Shown here in pieces: positions 32,937 to 41,914 of a stretch of DNA of 64,000 nucleotides. Source of the DNA: Pseudomonas paralactis (GTDB lineage: Bacteria > Pseudomonadota > Gammaproteobacteria > Pseudomonadales > Pseudomonadaceae); the NCBI RefSeq assembly GCF_001439735.1, contig NZ_JYLN01000007.1, positions 248,001-312,000 on the forward strand. Direction: 5' to 3'. The notes below the pieces were generated by a model that saw nothing but the letters and a program-made list of their open reading frames with translations, searched no databases and was not told where the DNA came from. The position numbers and the translations under genes are program-made. The number at the start of each line of letters is the position of its first letter. The first letter of the stretch is position 1.

Positions 32937-35900
32937 AGTTGCTCCGGTAATCGGAAGGTGCGCCATGTGTCGATATCAAACGGGCCGGGCGTGCGCTGGC
33001 TGGTCAGCAGGTAATTGGCACGCAGACCGGCGAGGTCTGCCTTGATAATCTGCCTGTTTGCAGCGTTTGCGGGTTCTTTCTGCAGCAGATCGAAGAACCG
33101 GAACAGCGACCAGGCCCCGGCGTTTTTCTCAATGCCCAACGGCCGCTGCTCCGTGCCCCTGTCCAGCACAAGACTGCTGCGCCCATTCTCTGCCTCGGTG
33201 GGCCAATGAAACGCCACGGGCGTGATCGGACCGTGCCGATATTCCAACTGCTGGTCGCCAAACCGCAGTACGGCTCGGCTGACCGATTGGTCCAGGCTGT
33301 AGGGCGCCAAAGTAAATCGCACAGACAACTCCCCCGAATCCTCGCTGAAAAAGCCGCGACGGATTACCTGGGTTTTCGCCAATTGGTCCAGCAGCGAACG
33401 CGAAACCGGCAAGCTCTGGCCATCGAGCCCACGCAACCTGTAGCGGCTGCCATCGACGCTGATGAAAGGCCGAAGATAGCCCTCATAAAAACGCGCCATC
33501 ACCCCCTGCGGTTTGAAGAACTCCTGAAAATCGTGAAGCGCAACATCACTGCTTGCATGGGCATTGAATGGATAACGTCGACGCAGGGCCTTGGCATAAA
33601 GGCTATGCACGTCGCTCTGATACCGTTGGTTGACATGCACATAGGCCTGCTCCAGCAAATGCCGCCAACTGTCGTCGGCCACGCCCTCGAACCAACCGGC
33701 AAGCGGTAGCGGCAGACGCGCAGCAGCATCACGCACGTTGCCCAGTACATCCTGCTGCCCCTCCATACGCTGCCTGGCACGCAGGAAGGCCGCCTGCTCT
33801 GGCGCGCTGTCCCGGTTCAATGCCGTGAGTTGCAGGTGCAGCTCACCGAGCAAACGCAACGCCTGGGTCAACTCTGCGCCGGGGTTGTGCTGCTCATCGA
33901 GCAATTGATGCAAGGGTTCAAAACGCTGCTGCAATGCCTGTCGCGGCGCATCGGCAAAAACCGACTGCCCCTCCGCCAGCATCACTTTGGCCACCCCGGC
34001 CAGCTCTCCCGACTGCCCGGACACCTTATCCAGCAGCTCATGGCCTGGCAGCAAACGAGTGTTTTCACGCAGTTGCTGCAAGAGCCGAATCAAGGGGGAC
34101 TGTGCCGAGGTCAGGTTCATGAGCTGGTCGGCATCCTGGCGCAGACTGTCGGTCTGTTGCAGCCTGACACGGCCGAGCACGTCGCTCCAGGCATCGGCAT
34201 ACTCACTGAAATAGCGTTGCTGCAGCTCTGTCATCAAACGCCGCAAATCCTGCGGCCCCAGGTCAGTGCCCTGCCCCAGCACCCAATTATCCTGAGCAAT
34301 GGCATTGACCAGCCTCGGGCCCTGCGCCTCAAAGTACTGCACATACCTTTTTGTATAGAAACCGGGCACGGGCGGATCGATCGTGGCAAATACCTTCCCC
34401 TCGGCCAGACGCAGCGGTTCCAGGTTGCGCGCTTGTTCGCGCAGTACCCGATACACGCCGTCGGCCAACGATTCCCCCCTCAGCACTTCGCGGGCTCGGG
34501 CCACTCGCTCGTCGTTAAGCGTTGTGCCAAACGGCAGTTGCATCAGCCGCGCCAAGTGTTCACCCAGACGCTTCTGCGTGGGCATATCCCCGGCAAAACG
34601 CACCGACCAAAGGCCTGTCACATGTTGTGCCAGCCAGGCGGCGTCACGACGCTCGCGCAGATTGAGCATCAAATACGCACGCAGGTTATCCAATAACCGC
34701 TCGCGGTCTCCCAGGCTGGCGTCTACCTGTTCCTCAAGCTGCGCGGTTATCCAGACCAGCAGTTGCTGTTGCAGCGCCTGCTCATAAGCCTGGTCTACCC
34801 AGGGACGACTCAGTTCGCCCTGATACAGGCCAAGGCGCTCGACCAGGCGCACATCCTGCGCCGTCGGAAACACCCGGCTGGCCGCCAGGCGCGCGTCCAA
34901 CAGCGCCAACAACGCCGGGCTTTCATCGCTAGCAGCCACTACCGACGGCGTCGCGTGGGCGACCAATGCCGCCAGTTGGACCAGGCGTTGATGGTTGACG
35001 TTATAGCTGTGCATCCACAGGCCGCCGACGCCGCCAAGAACCAACGCGACTGTCATCGCTTGCAGCCCCTGGCGCTGACGGATGCGCCGCTGCTCCTGGG
35101 CTTGCAGGCTCGCAAGGCCGGCTTCGGCAAAGATCACCTGACTGAACAGGCCCCTTACAAAACGTACATGCCTGTCATCGGCACAGGTCAGGAAGAACCC
35201 GCGCAAACCATTGATGGGTTGGTAACGATGAGCAGAAAAGGCCATTTCAGCGAACAGGCTTACACGCTCACCGACGCGTGCCGCCTGCTGGGGAAATTCC
35301 AGAATCTGACCACGACGTTCAACGTTGCCCTCGTGGTGTAAGCGCGTAATCAGCTCACCGTTCAAACGCTGCAATAATCCCTCGACGGCCTCATGAACCT
35401 GGGTAATTTCAGGTATACCGCTGCCGACGGTCAGCGGCTGGCCCAGCAAGCCGTCGGCACTTTCCCCATGAGGTGAATCAAAGAACTCAGTGAATCCGGG
35501 CAATCGATCGGCCTGGGTCAACACCAGATAAATCGGCACATCCACATGTAACGTTTGTTGAATCTCCTGCAAGCGCGAGTGCACACGACGGGCATGATGA
35601 TCCAGGTCGTACTCGCTGGTGTTGAGCAACGTGTCTACCGACAGCGCCACCACCACGCCGTTGAGCGGGCGCACCCGGCGCCGCCACCTGAGGAGATTGA
35701 GCAGGGTGGCCCAACCTGCGGCATCCACTGCACTGTCAGGCTGGGTCAGATAGCGCCCCGGAGTGTCGATGAGTACGCCTTCGTCGGCGAAATACCACTG
35801 GCAATGAGCGCTGTTGTTCGTCGCTCGCCTGTCCGCGTGATCAGGCGTTAACTGCAAGCCGGCTGCCGCCAACAGCTGGGTCTTGCCACTGCCCGACTCA

Positions 35901-36301
35901 CCCATCAACAGGTACCAGGGCAACTCATGGCGCCACTGCGCACTGCGCTCTCCATAACGGCTGGATGTTTTCAGTAGATGAACCGCATCCTTGAACCGTG
36001 CGCGCACGCAGCGTTGCTCGTTCTCCACCGCTTTCGACGGCTGCTGGCGTGTCTGGCGCTCAGACTGTGGGCGCCTGGCGGCACGGCCACCGCTGGCCTG
36101 GGCCATCACCAGCCCCCAGAGCAGAAATACGACGCAAATGGTAACCAGACGAGCCGTCGCGCTCTGCCAGATGCGCTGATCATCCACCGCCAGCAGCGGC
36201 CCCCAGAACCACACCGCTGCCGCACACAAAAGCGCCAGCAACAGGCTCCAAACCCAAAACCGGCCCAGCACGGCGCCCACACCCTTGAAGAATGCGCTCA
36301 T
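32933..36301 (-). CDS. tssM: T6SS membrane complex protein TssM (IcmF)
   Basis: The protein is 1122 aa. Two N-terminal TM helices are at about 17-35 and 52-68. A cytoplasmic NTPase-like domain carries an intact Walker A GESGSGKT (134-141). A third TM helix is near 425, followed by the long periplasmic region with the IcmF-related and C-terminal beta domain that contacts TssJ. The length is usual for HSI-II-type TssM. It follows tssL by 16 bp with GGGAG upstream. Confidence 0.95.
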   Translation of the reverse strand: MSAFFKGVGAVLGRFWVWSLLLALLCAAAVWFWGPLLAVDDQRIWQSATARLVTICVVFLLWGLVMAQASGGRAARRPQSERQTRQQPSKAVENEQRCVRARFKDAVHLLKTSSRYGERSAQWRHELPWYLLMGESGSGKTQLLAAAGLQLTPDHADRRATNNSAHCQWYFADEGVLIDTPGRYLTQPDSAVDAAGWATLLNLLRWRRRVRPLNGVVVALSVDTLLNTSEYDLDHHARRVHSRLQEIQQTLHVDVPIYLVLTQADRLPGFTEFFDSPHGESADGLLGQPLTVGSGIPEITQVHEAVEGLLQRLNGELITRLHHEGNVERRGQILEFPQQAARVGERVSLFAEMAFSAHRYQPINGLRGFFLTCADDRHVRFVRGLFSQVIFAEAGLASLQAQEQRRIRQRQGLQAMTVALVLGGVGGLWMHSYNVNHQRLVQLAALVAHATPSVVAASDESPALLALLDARLAASRVFPTAQDVRLVERLGLYQGELSRPWVDQAYEQALQQQLLVWITAQLEEQVDASLGDRERLLDNLRAYLMLNLRERRDAAWLAQHVTGLWSVRFAGDMPTQKRLGEHLARLMQLPFGTTLNDERVARAREVLRGESLADGVYRVLREQARNLEPLRLAEGKVFATIDPPVPGFYTKRYVQYFEAQGPRLVNAIAQDNWVLGQGTDLGPQDLRRLMTELQQRYFSEYADAWSDVLGRVRLQQTDSLRQDADQLMNLTSAQSPLIRLLQQLRENTRLLPGHELLDKVSGQSGELAGVAKVMLAEGQSVFADAPRQALQQRFEPLHQLLDEQHNPGAELTQALRLLGELHLQLTALNRDSAPEQAAFLRARQRMEGQQDVLGNVRDAAARLPLPLAGWFEGVADDSWRHLLEQAYVHVNQRYQSDVHSLYAKALRRRYPFNAHASSDVALHDFQEFFKPQGVMARFYEGYLRPFISVDGSRYRLRGLDGQSLPVSRSLLDQLAKTQVIRRGFFSEDSGELSVRFTLAPYSLDQSVSRAVLRFGDQQLEYRHGPITPVAFHWPTEAENGRSSLVLDRGTEQRPLGIEKNAGAWSLFRFFDLLQKEPANAANRQIIKADLAGLRANYLLTSQRTPGPFDIDTWRTFRLPEQL

Positions 36302-36317
36302 TCTTTGCTCCCTGCGT

Positions 36318-37178
36318 TTACAAGGACGTGCGGATCAAATCCGACGCCGAAAATTGAAGCGGTTGCAACGCCTTCGCGCGCTCCTTGCTCAGCACCCAGG
36401 CAAATCCTGTGTACATTGCCAGCAAGCAAACCAGGGTGAAGACGACCAACCCGGTAACGGGAACGACGCACAACCGCGGGCGCCGACTGGCCCCGTGCAA
36501 TGCAGGCACTGGTGGCACCGACGACGGCTGCCCGCGCACATGCCGGATCTGGCGATACAAGGCATCGCGAACGGCCTCAAGTTGCGACATGCCCCGCTCC
36601 ATCACTCGGTATTTGCCCTCGAACCCCAGGGATAGGCACAGGTAAAGCAGCTCCAGCATCGCCAGATGCTTCACCGGGTCACGTGACAGACGCTCCAGCA
36701 GTTGGAAAACCTTTTCGCCCCCAAAGGTTTCGTTGTGAAAGCGACTCAACAGGCTCACCTTCGACCATTCGCTCTGTGCCCCCCACGCCGTAGTAACGAC
36801 CGCCTCATCGATCACACTGCACAACACATAGCGCGCCGACATGACCTGGCTGCTTTCAACACCGCTCTGCAAGGCGCGGGTTTCAAATTGAGTCACCGCC
36901 AATGACAATCGGTCGTTGAGCGTGCCCAGGTCTTCGCGACCAGAGCAGACCCTGAGCGCCACGATTTCGGCCAATACCGCCCACGCCGCAGCCACCACAG
37001 GGTTGAGCCCGGCCTTGAAACTCGACGCATCGAGCATACGGCCGGCATAGATCATGCGGTCCTCCAACTGCTCATAGCGTGGCGGCGACGGGAAGTCGGT
37101 CAAGGGCCCCTGTGCAGGCCCATGACTCTCACGGTCGAGCAGGACGGTTCTTTCATCCTGTATGTACTCACTGTCCAT
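36318..37178 (-). CDS. tssL: T6SS membrane complex protein TssL (DotU)
   Basis: The protein is 286 aa from ATG 37178, just past the tssK stop and with AGGA upstream; a TTG eight codons earlier overlaps tssK and is less likely. It has a cytoplasmic helical bundle with the DotU pattern ('YVLCSVIDEAVVTTAWG', 'FHNETFGGEKVFQLLERL', 'YLCLSLGFEGKYRV') and a single C-terminal TM (about 245-270). There is no OmpA-like peptidoglycan-binding extension, so anchoring needs another protein. Confidence 0.93.
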   Translation of the reverse strand: MDSEYIQDERTVLLDRESHGPAQGPLTDFPSPPRYEQLEDRMIYAGRMLDASSFKAGLNPVVAAAWAVLAEIVALRVCSGREDLGTLNDRLSLAVTQFETRALQSGVESSQVMSARYVLCSVIDEAVVTTAWGAQSEWSKVSLLSRFHNETFGGEKVFQLLERLSRDPVKHLAMLELLYLCLSLGFEGKYRVMERGMSQLEAVRDALYRQIRHVRGQPSSVPPVPALHGASRRPRLCVVPVTGLVVFTLVCLLAMYTGFAWVLSKERAKALQPLQFSASDLIRTSL

Positions 37179-37183
37179 GGCAT

Positions 37184-38512
37184 TCAATTCCTGATGGCCC
37201 AAAAGTTGAGTTCAAGCCCGGTGAATTCACCGCCTACGTGGAACGCGAAACCACCCGACTGCTGCAATTGCGCGATCTCACGGGCACTCATGTCGAGGAT
37301 GAAATAGGTCTTGCCGGCATGAAACGGAATCTGGCGCGGCGCCACCGGCAGGGGCTTGACCTTGATACCGGCCAAGTGCAGGTTGACCAACTCACGTATG
37401 CGCTCTACCGGCCCGACTTTCAGGTGTGCCGGCAGGCGCTGGCGCAGTTCCTCTGTTTCACACTGCGCGGTAGCTGCCAGGATGAACGTAGCCGTGCCGA
37501 GTAGTTTCAATTCGCTGACCGGGCATACCAGGACGCCATACTGGCGTGGCTGCAATGTCAATTCGATCGCATGTTGCTCAAGCACCACCGACAAGACGAC
37601 GCGTACGCGCTCCATCAACCCGCGAAAACTGGCACCCTGGTCGCTGTGCTGATAATGCACGTCCAGCTGCGCGCGTTTACTGTCACAGGCAAACGTTGAT
37701 AACTCACCGAGCATCGATACCAACAGGCGGAACAAGGCTTCGGGCCGGACCTGGGCCTGGCTCAGGCAATGCCGCAGCGCAAGTTCGGTACGATTGATCA
37801 CTTGCAGCATCAGGAAATCACCGAGTTGCGTGCTTGCAGCCGTGCTCTCGCCACGAATGCGCGCCGCGATGGCATCGCCACGGCTGGCAAGCAAACCCAC
37901 CACCTCGTTAAGGCACGACGCTACGTACCCATGCTCCGGCACAAAAATGAAGGTCGGGATGAACGCGGCATCCAGGCTCACGCCCCCTTCAGCGGTGACG
38001 TCCAGCACTTGGGCAACCTTGAGCTTGACGAAGCCCTGATCACTTGGTTGCTCGCCCAGCACAAGGCGTAAGTCGGGACGTGCGCAGCTGATTCGGCAAC
38101 GCGCATCCACACCCAGGTTGGAGTCCCCCACTTCCACTTCGCATCGCAGGTAACGCGCCAGAACATCGCTCTGTTCAGGCTGGCGCACTTCAAGATGATT
38201 GCCGCTGGCCAGGGGCAGTGCCAGGTAAATTGCCTGCCTGCCCGCATCAGTGGGTACCTGCAATACCAGCGGTTCCATAGCGCCACTCAAATCGAACCAG
38301 CTGCCGTCCGGCAAGACGCCACTGGCCTGGGTGACCACCAGCTTGCCCAGCTTGAGGTATTGCTCATTCAATTGCAGCGTGAGGAAGCCCCAGGCATCAC
38401 TGCCCAACAGGCGCGTCTGGTTGAGTTGCTGTTGGTAATAGCGGTCGTTGTGCTGCAAGTGTTGTGGGCGCAGCAACATGCCTTCCTGCCAGATCACTTT
38501 ATGAACAGGCAT
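37184..38512 (-). CDS. tssK: T6SS baseplate protein TssK
   Basis: The protein is 442 aa, beginning with the very typical 'KVIWQEGMLLRPQHLQ'. It connects the baseplate to the TssJLM membrane complex. GGAGGT lies 8 bases before the ATG, inside the end of tssJ. Its C-terminal 'FWAIRN' runs directly into the tssL start. Confidence 0.95.
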   Translation of the reverse strand: MPVHKVIWQEGMLLRPQHLQHNDRYYQQQLNQTRLLGSDAWGFLTLQLNEQYLKLGKLVVTQASGVLPDGSWFDLSGAMEPLVLQVPTDAGRQAIYLALPLASGNHLEVRQPEQSDVLARYLRCEVEVGDSNLGVDARCRISCARPDLRLVLGEQPSDQGFVKLKVAQVLDVTAEGGVSLDAAFIPTFIFVPEHGYVASCLNEVVGLLASRGDAIAARIRGESTAASTQLGDFLMLQVINRTELALRHCLSQAQVRPEALFRLLVSMLGELSTFACDSKRAQLDVHYQHSDQGASFRGLMERVRVVLSVVLEQHAIELTLQPRQYGVLVCPVSELKLLGTATFILAATAQCETEELRQRLPAHLKVGPVERIRELVNLHLAGIKVKPLPVAPRQIPFHAGKTYFILDMSAREIAQLQQSGGFAFHVGGEFTGLELNFWAIRN

Positions 38513-38513
38513 C

Positions 38514-38999
38514 TCAGCGCACCTCCATCACAGCGAGCGGGTCGGCAACGCGTATGCCGTCCTTGTCCAACACCAGATCGGCTCGGTTGCGCTGGTGCAT
38601 GGTCACGGGTATCAGCAGCCGCCATTGGACGTGCGGCAAGTCTCGGTAAGCCGCCAACACCCCTACAAAACGACTGTCGGGACCGATACGGAGTTTGAGC
38701 GCCAGGCGGTCACCTGGGCGCAGTTCGACTTCTTCACTGCTTACCCAGTCTTTTGGCAACAATTGCTGGGCCTTGTCATACAGGCTGAAGAAGTCGGCAT
38801 GTTCGAAGGCTACGCCATGGCGCAATTCAATCAACTGCACCACAACCGGCGAGGGGCGGCCGTGCAGGTCAGGGTTGACGTGCTCGCTCGCGGTCAATAC
38901 CACGTCCAGCTTGGTCAGCGTGGAAAAAGGCGATACGGCGCTGCAACCCACCAGGAAACCAAGCGAAAGCAACACCAAAGCGCGGGTGGCTCGATACAT
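38514..38999 (-). CDS. tssJ: T6SS outer-membrane lipoprotein TssJ
   Basis: The protein is 161 aa from ATG 38999, which has AGGA 8 bases upstream; an ATG three codons earlier overlaps the fha stop but is too close to that ribosome site. A lipobox L-V-G-C at about residues 16-19 is followed by the transthyretin-like beta domain that binds TssM. Confidence 0.92.
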   Translation of the reverse strand: MYRATRALVLLSLGFLVGCSAVSPFSTLTKLDVVLTASEHVNPDLHGRPSPVVVQLIELRHGVAFEHADFFSLYDKAQQLLPKDWVSSEEVELRPGDRLALKLRIGPDSRFVGVLAAYRDLPHVQWRLLIPVTMHQRNRADLVLDKDGIRVADPLAVMEVR

Positions 39000-39004
39000 G
39001 ACTA

Positions 39005-40201
39005 TCATCCTGAAAAATCAATGTGCAAAGAGGAGATCAGACGCGCCTGTTCTTCATAGGCTTTGGCGAAATCGTCGGTCAACGAGTGATCGGTCAACGG
39101 CCCTTGCGCCACCAAACGCTGGTAGTGACGCTGGTACGCACGCCAACGCGCACCATCGGTGAAAAATCGTCGCGGCTTGCCCTGAGACTCAAAGCACCCG
39201 ACCAAGCGGTTCGGCTCGAAGGCCGCGTGCAGGTTATTCACGGTGCTTCGACAGGCAGCCAACAGCGCGACCTGATGCACCTGCAGCTCCCGATGAGCCT
39301 GACCAATGGCCCGCGCTGCGGGCATTTGCCCCAGAGCCCCTGTATCCAGCAGTGCGGATAACGCCGCATCGGTGTCGCTGAACATTTTCAAGGGGTTCCG
39401 GGCCGCGCCCTGACGGTCGAGCGACGCCTTCCCCCATTCCTGATACAGCGCTTCACGCGTGCGCAGGGCTTGTTGCAGCCCCTGGACCGTCAAGCGAAAC
39501 AAGCCCGCCACCCTGATCGCCAGCGCCTCCCTGGCCGATGGGTCGAGCGTGTCGAGCTCCATGCCCAAGGCCGCCGCGAACTGTGACCAGAACACTCCAT
39601 CAGTCGATGGTGCCATTGCACTGGCGGGCACCGCAGCCACCTCTACCTCGGGTTCTGCCCGGCGCGGGCATGTCACATGCTCCCGCTCGGTCCCGTGATG
39701 CTCTGCCCAGCCCCCTTGCTCATCAACGGCCTCGTTCAGTGCTTCCAGGTCATCCGAGGTGGCCAGTTTCCGGTGATCCAGATCCAGCCCATGCAGAGGG
39801 TCCAGGGACAGGAAGGCATCATCGGGAATCGGTACTGCCGCACTGGCACGCAGCTCGCCTGAATGGCGCGCAGGTTGCAACAACCGCGCACGGAGCACCA
39901 ACGCACCAAGTTCGAATACATCACCATCATTGATCAGTCTCGCCTGCCCCTTGCGCAGGCGTTCAGCACTGCCTGCCACGCCAATACCGTTGCGACTGAT
40001 ATCGGTCAGGAAATAGCGGCCCTCACGGTAACCGACCAATCCATGGTGACTGGAGAGCACGCGACTGGGGTCGGGTATCACCCAGTCACATCCGGGGCCG
40101 CGGCCGATCACGCCGCCCACTGCGTCAAATACTTTGCGGGCCGAGGGTTCGGCGTTGGCGCTATCGACCGTACAGACCTCAAACACAAGCTGCATCGTCA
40201 T
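39005..40201 (-). CDS. fha: T6SS FHA-domain protein (Fha2/TagH)
   Basis: The protein is about 398 aa. Starts at 40216, 40201 and 40195 are all in frame; AGAGGG favours 40201 or 40195. The N-terminal FHA domain has the phosphothreonine-binding core 'IGRGPGCDW', 'SSHHG' and 'NGIGV'. A variable acidic linker leads to the C-terminal TagH domain (about 220-398). It is the expected partner and substrate of the kinase/phosphatase pair at the cluster end. Confidence 0.9.
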   Translation of the reverse strand: MTMQLVFEVCTVDSANAEPSARKVFDAVGGVIGRGPGCDWVIPDPSRVLSSHHGLVGYREGRYFLTDISRNGIGVAGSAERLRKGQARLINDGDVFELGALVLRARLLQPARHSGELRASAAVPIPDDAFLSLDPLHGLDLDHRKLATSDDLEALNEAVDEQGGWAEHHGTEREHVTCPRRAEPEVEVAAVPASAMAPSTDGVFWSQFAAALGMELDTLDPSAREALAIRVAGLFRLTVQGLQQALRTREALYQEWGKASLDRQGAARNPLKMFSDTDAALSALLDTGALGQMPAARAIGQAHRELQVHQVALLAACRSTVNNLHAAFEPNRLVGCFESQGKPRRFFTDGARWRAYQRHYQRLVAQGPLTDHSLTDDFAKAYEEQARLISSLHIDFSG

Positions 40202-40212
40202 GATCCCTCTGC

Positions 40213-40344
40213 TCATTGGCCACGAATAATTGCCTGCGGGTCACCCAAAGGACGGTACTCGGCATCATCGAACACGTAGTTGGCGTTACAGCCACCCAGC
40301 AAACACAACACAAGCAACACGGCGTGCCATGGACGGTCAGGCAT
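40213..40344 (-). CDS. 43-aa lipoprotein at the orfX position of HSI-II
   Basis: The start ATG 40344 has GGGAGAAACCTG before it, and the stop overlaps the first possible fha start. A short signal peptide ends in a lipobox L-G-G-C at about residues 18-21. The mature peptide is only about 23 residues, 'NANYVFDDAEYRPLGDPQA' then a short basic end. It sits between sfa and fha, where P. aeruginosa HSI-II has orfX (PA1664). Its function is unknown; it could be a small accessory of the TssJLM complex. Confidence 0.75.
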   Translation of the reverse strand: MPDRPWHAVLLVLCLLGGCNANYVFDDAEYRPLGDPQAIIRGQ

Positions 40345-40379
40345 CAGGTTTCTCCCACAGTAAAAATCAAGTGCACCAT

Positions 40380-41909
40380 TCAGCATTTCTCCCTGGCATC
40401 GCCGACGGGGATGTTCAAACGTGCAAGGCGGTAAAGCAGCGTGCGTCGGGCAACCCCTAGCTCCCGCGCGGTACGGGTGCGATTGCCATGGTTCTTGTGC
40501 AAGCAATCGAGCAGGAACACGCGCTCCACTCGTTCCATGCGCTGGCGCAGCGTCACATCGTCGTTCGCGGTCGGCGCCGCAGTCGGTGGCAGCGCCAGGT
40601 GTTCCGGCAGGATCACGCCGGCGTCACACAACAGCACGGCACGCTCAACCATGCATTTAAGCTCGCGTACGTTGCCCGGAAAGGCGTGGCCGGACAGTTG
40701 ATCAAGGGCCAGAGTGGACCAACCCACGGGCGACCTCTGCAGCGCCGCGCACGCCTCTTGCGTGAAATAGCGCGCCAGTTGCAGCACATCGCCGTCTCGC
40801 TCACGCAGGGCCGGTAACGTGATCGGGAACTGCACGAGCCGGTAATAGAGGTCTTCGCGAAAGCGCCCCTCGGCGACCATCGCAGCGAGGTCGCGATGAG
40901 TCGCCGCAATGATCCGCACGTCGACCTTATGCGCCGCACTGGCACCCAGCGGCCTGACCTCGCCCTCCTGCAAAACCCGCAGCAATTTGGCTTGCAATGC
41001 CAGCGGCATATCGCCGATTTCATCCAGCAGCAACGTACCGCCGTGCGCGGCATCAAACAGCCCCGCATGATTGCGCTCAGCCCCCGTGAACGCACCTTTG
41101 CGGTAACCGAAAAGCTCGCTCTCAAGCAGCCCTTCAGGGAACGCTGCGCAGTTCTGTACCACGAAGGCCTTGTCCCGGCGCGGACCGGCAGCATGAATGG
41201 CGCGAGCCACCACTTCCTTGCCGGTACCGGTCTCGCCACACAGCAGCACGGTGTACGGGGTATGCAGGACTTTACGGATCAACTGGCACGTCTGCCCCAT
41301 CGCCGCACTGGAGCCAATCAACCCATACTCCCTGGTCAACGGCTTGTTGCACCTGAGCCTTGCATCAACGTTGGGCTGCATACTGCGCAGCATCAGCAGT
41401 TGGTTCATGGCGAAGCTGCCCAACTGCGCCAGAGAGGTTGCGTAGCCTTGCAACTGAGCGGGCCTTTGCCGAGCGCACAGCAGCACACCGGCAACCCGCT
41501 CACCACGATTGAATAACGGCACGCTCAACAGCGCACGCCAGGGCTTCACCGAGACGGGCAGGAAATGAACGTCATGACAGCTGCTCTGCAGATCGTCCAG
41601 GCTCAGGACAACACCTTGGGTCAAGGTGTGACTCAACAGTGGTGGGTGGTGCAGATCGGAATCGGCTGCCACGGCCATCGACGCCCCCTCGGACCAATGC
41701 TGAGCAATCAGTTCAAGCCGACCGGTCATTTCATTGAGCAGGTAAAACTGGCTGAGTTCGCATTGGCTCAGTCGCGCCACAGCGGCGACGAGCGCGTCAG
41801 GCAACCGGTGCTCATCACGGTCCAATGCCAGGCGTGCAAAGCAGGCAGACAGCGCATTGGCGTATGCCAGCGGATCGCACAGAGCGCCTTGCAGATCCCT
41901 ATTCGTCAT
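40380..41909 (-). CDS. sfa: Sigma-54-dependent activator of the T6SS cluster (Sfa-like)
   Basis: The protein is 509 aa from ATG 41909 (AGGGG nine bases upstream); an ATG two codons earlier shares its A with the tssG stop (TAATG). An N-terminal GAF-type domain (about 10-170) is followed by an AAA+ domain with Walker A GETGTGKE (about 225-232) and the sigma-54 contact loop GAFTGA (about 272-277), and by a C-terminal Fis-type helix-turn-helix ('RTARELGVARRTLLYRL'). It should activate the sigma-54 promoters before tssA and hcp. In HSI-II clusters clpV lies between tssG and this gene; here they abut. Confidence 0.93.
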   Translation of the reverse strand: MTNRDLQGALCDPLAYANALSACFARLALDRDEHRLPDALVAAVARLSQCELSQFYLLNEMTGRLELIAQHWSEGASMAVAADSDLHHPPLLSHTLTQGVVLSLDDLQSSCHDVHFLPVSVKPWRALLSVPLFNRGERVAGVLLCARQRPAQLQGYATSLAQLGSFAMNQLLMLRSMQPNVDARLRCNKPLTREYGLIGSSAAMGQTCQLIRKVLHTPYTVLLCGETGTGKEVVARAIHAAGPRRDKAFVVQNCAAFPEGLLESELFGYRKGAFTGAERNHAGLFDAAHGGTLLLDEIGDMPLALQAKLLRVLQEGEVRPLGASAAHKVDVRIIAATHRDLAAMVAEGRFREDLYYRLVQFPITLPALRERDGDVLQLARYFTQEACAALQRSPVGWSTLALDQLSGHAFPGNVRELKCMVERAVLLCDAGVILPEHLALPPTAAPTANDDVTLRQRMERVERVFLLDCLHKNHGNRTRTARELGVARRTLLYRLARLNIPVGDAREKC

Positions 41910-41914
41910 GATCA

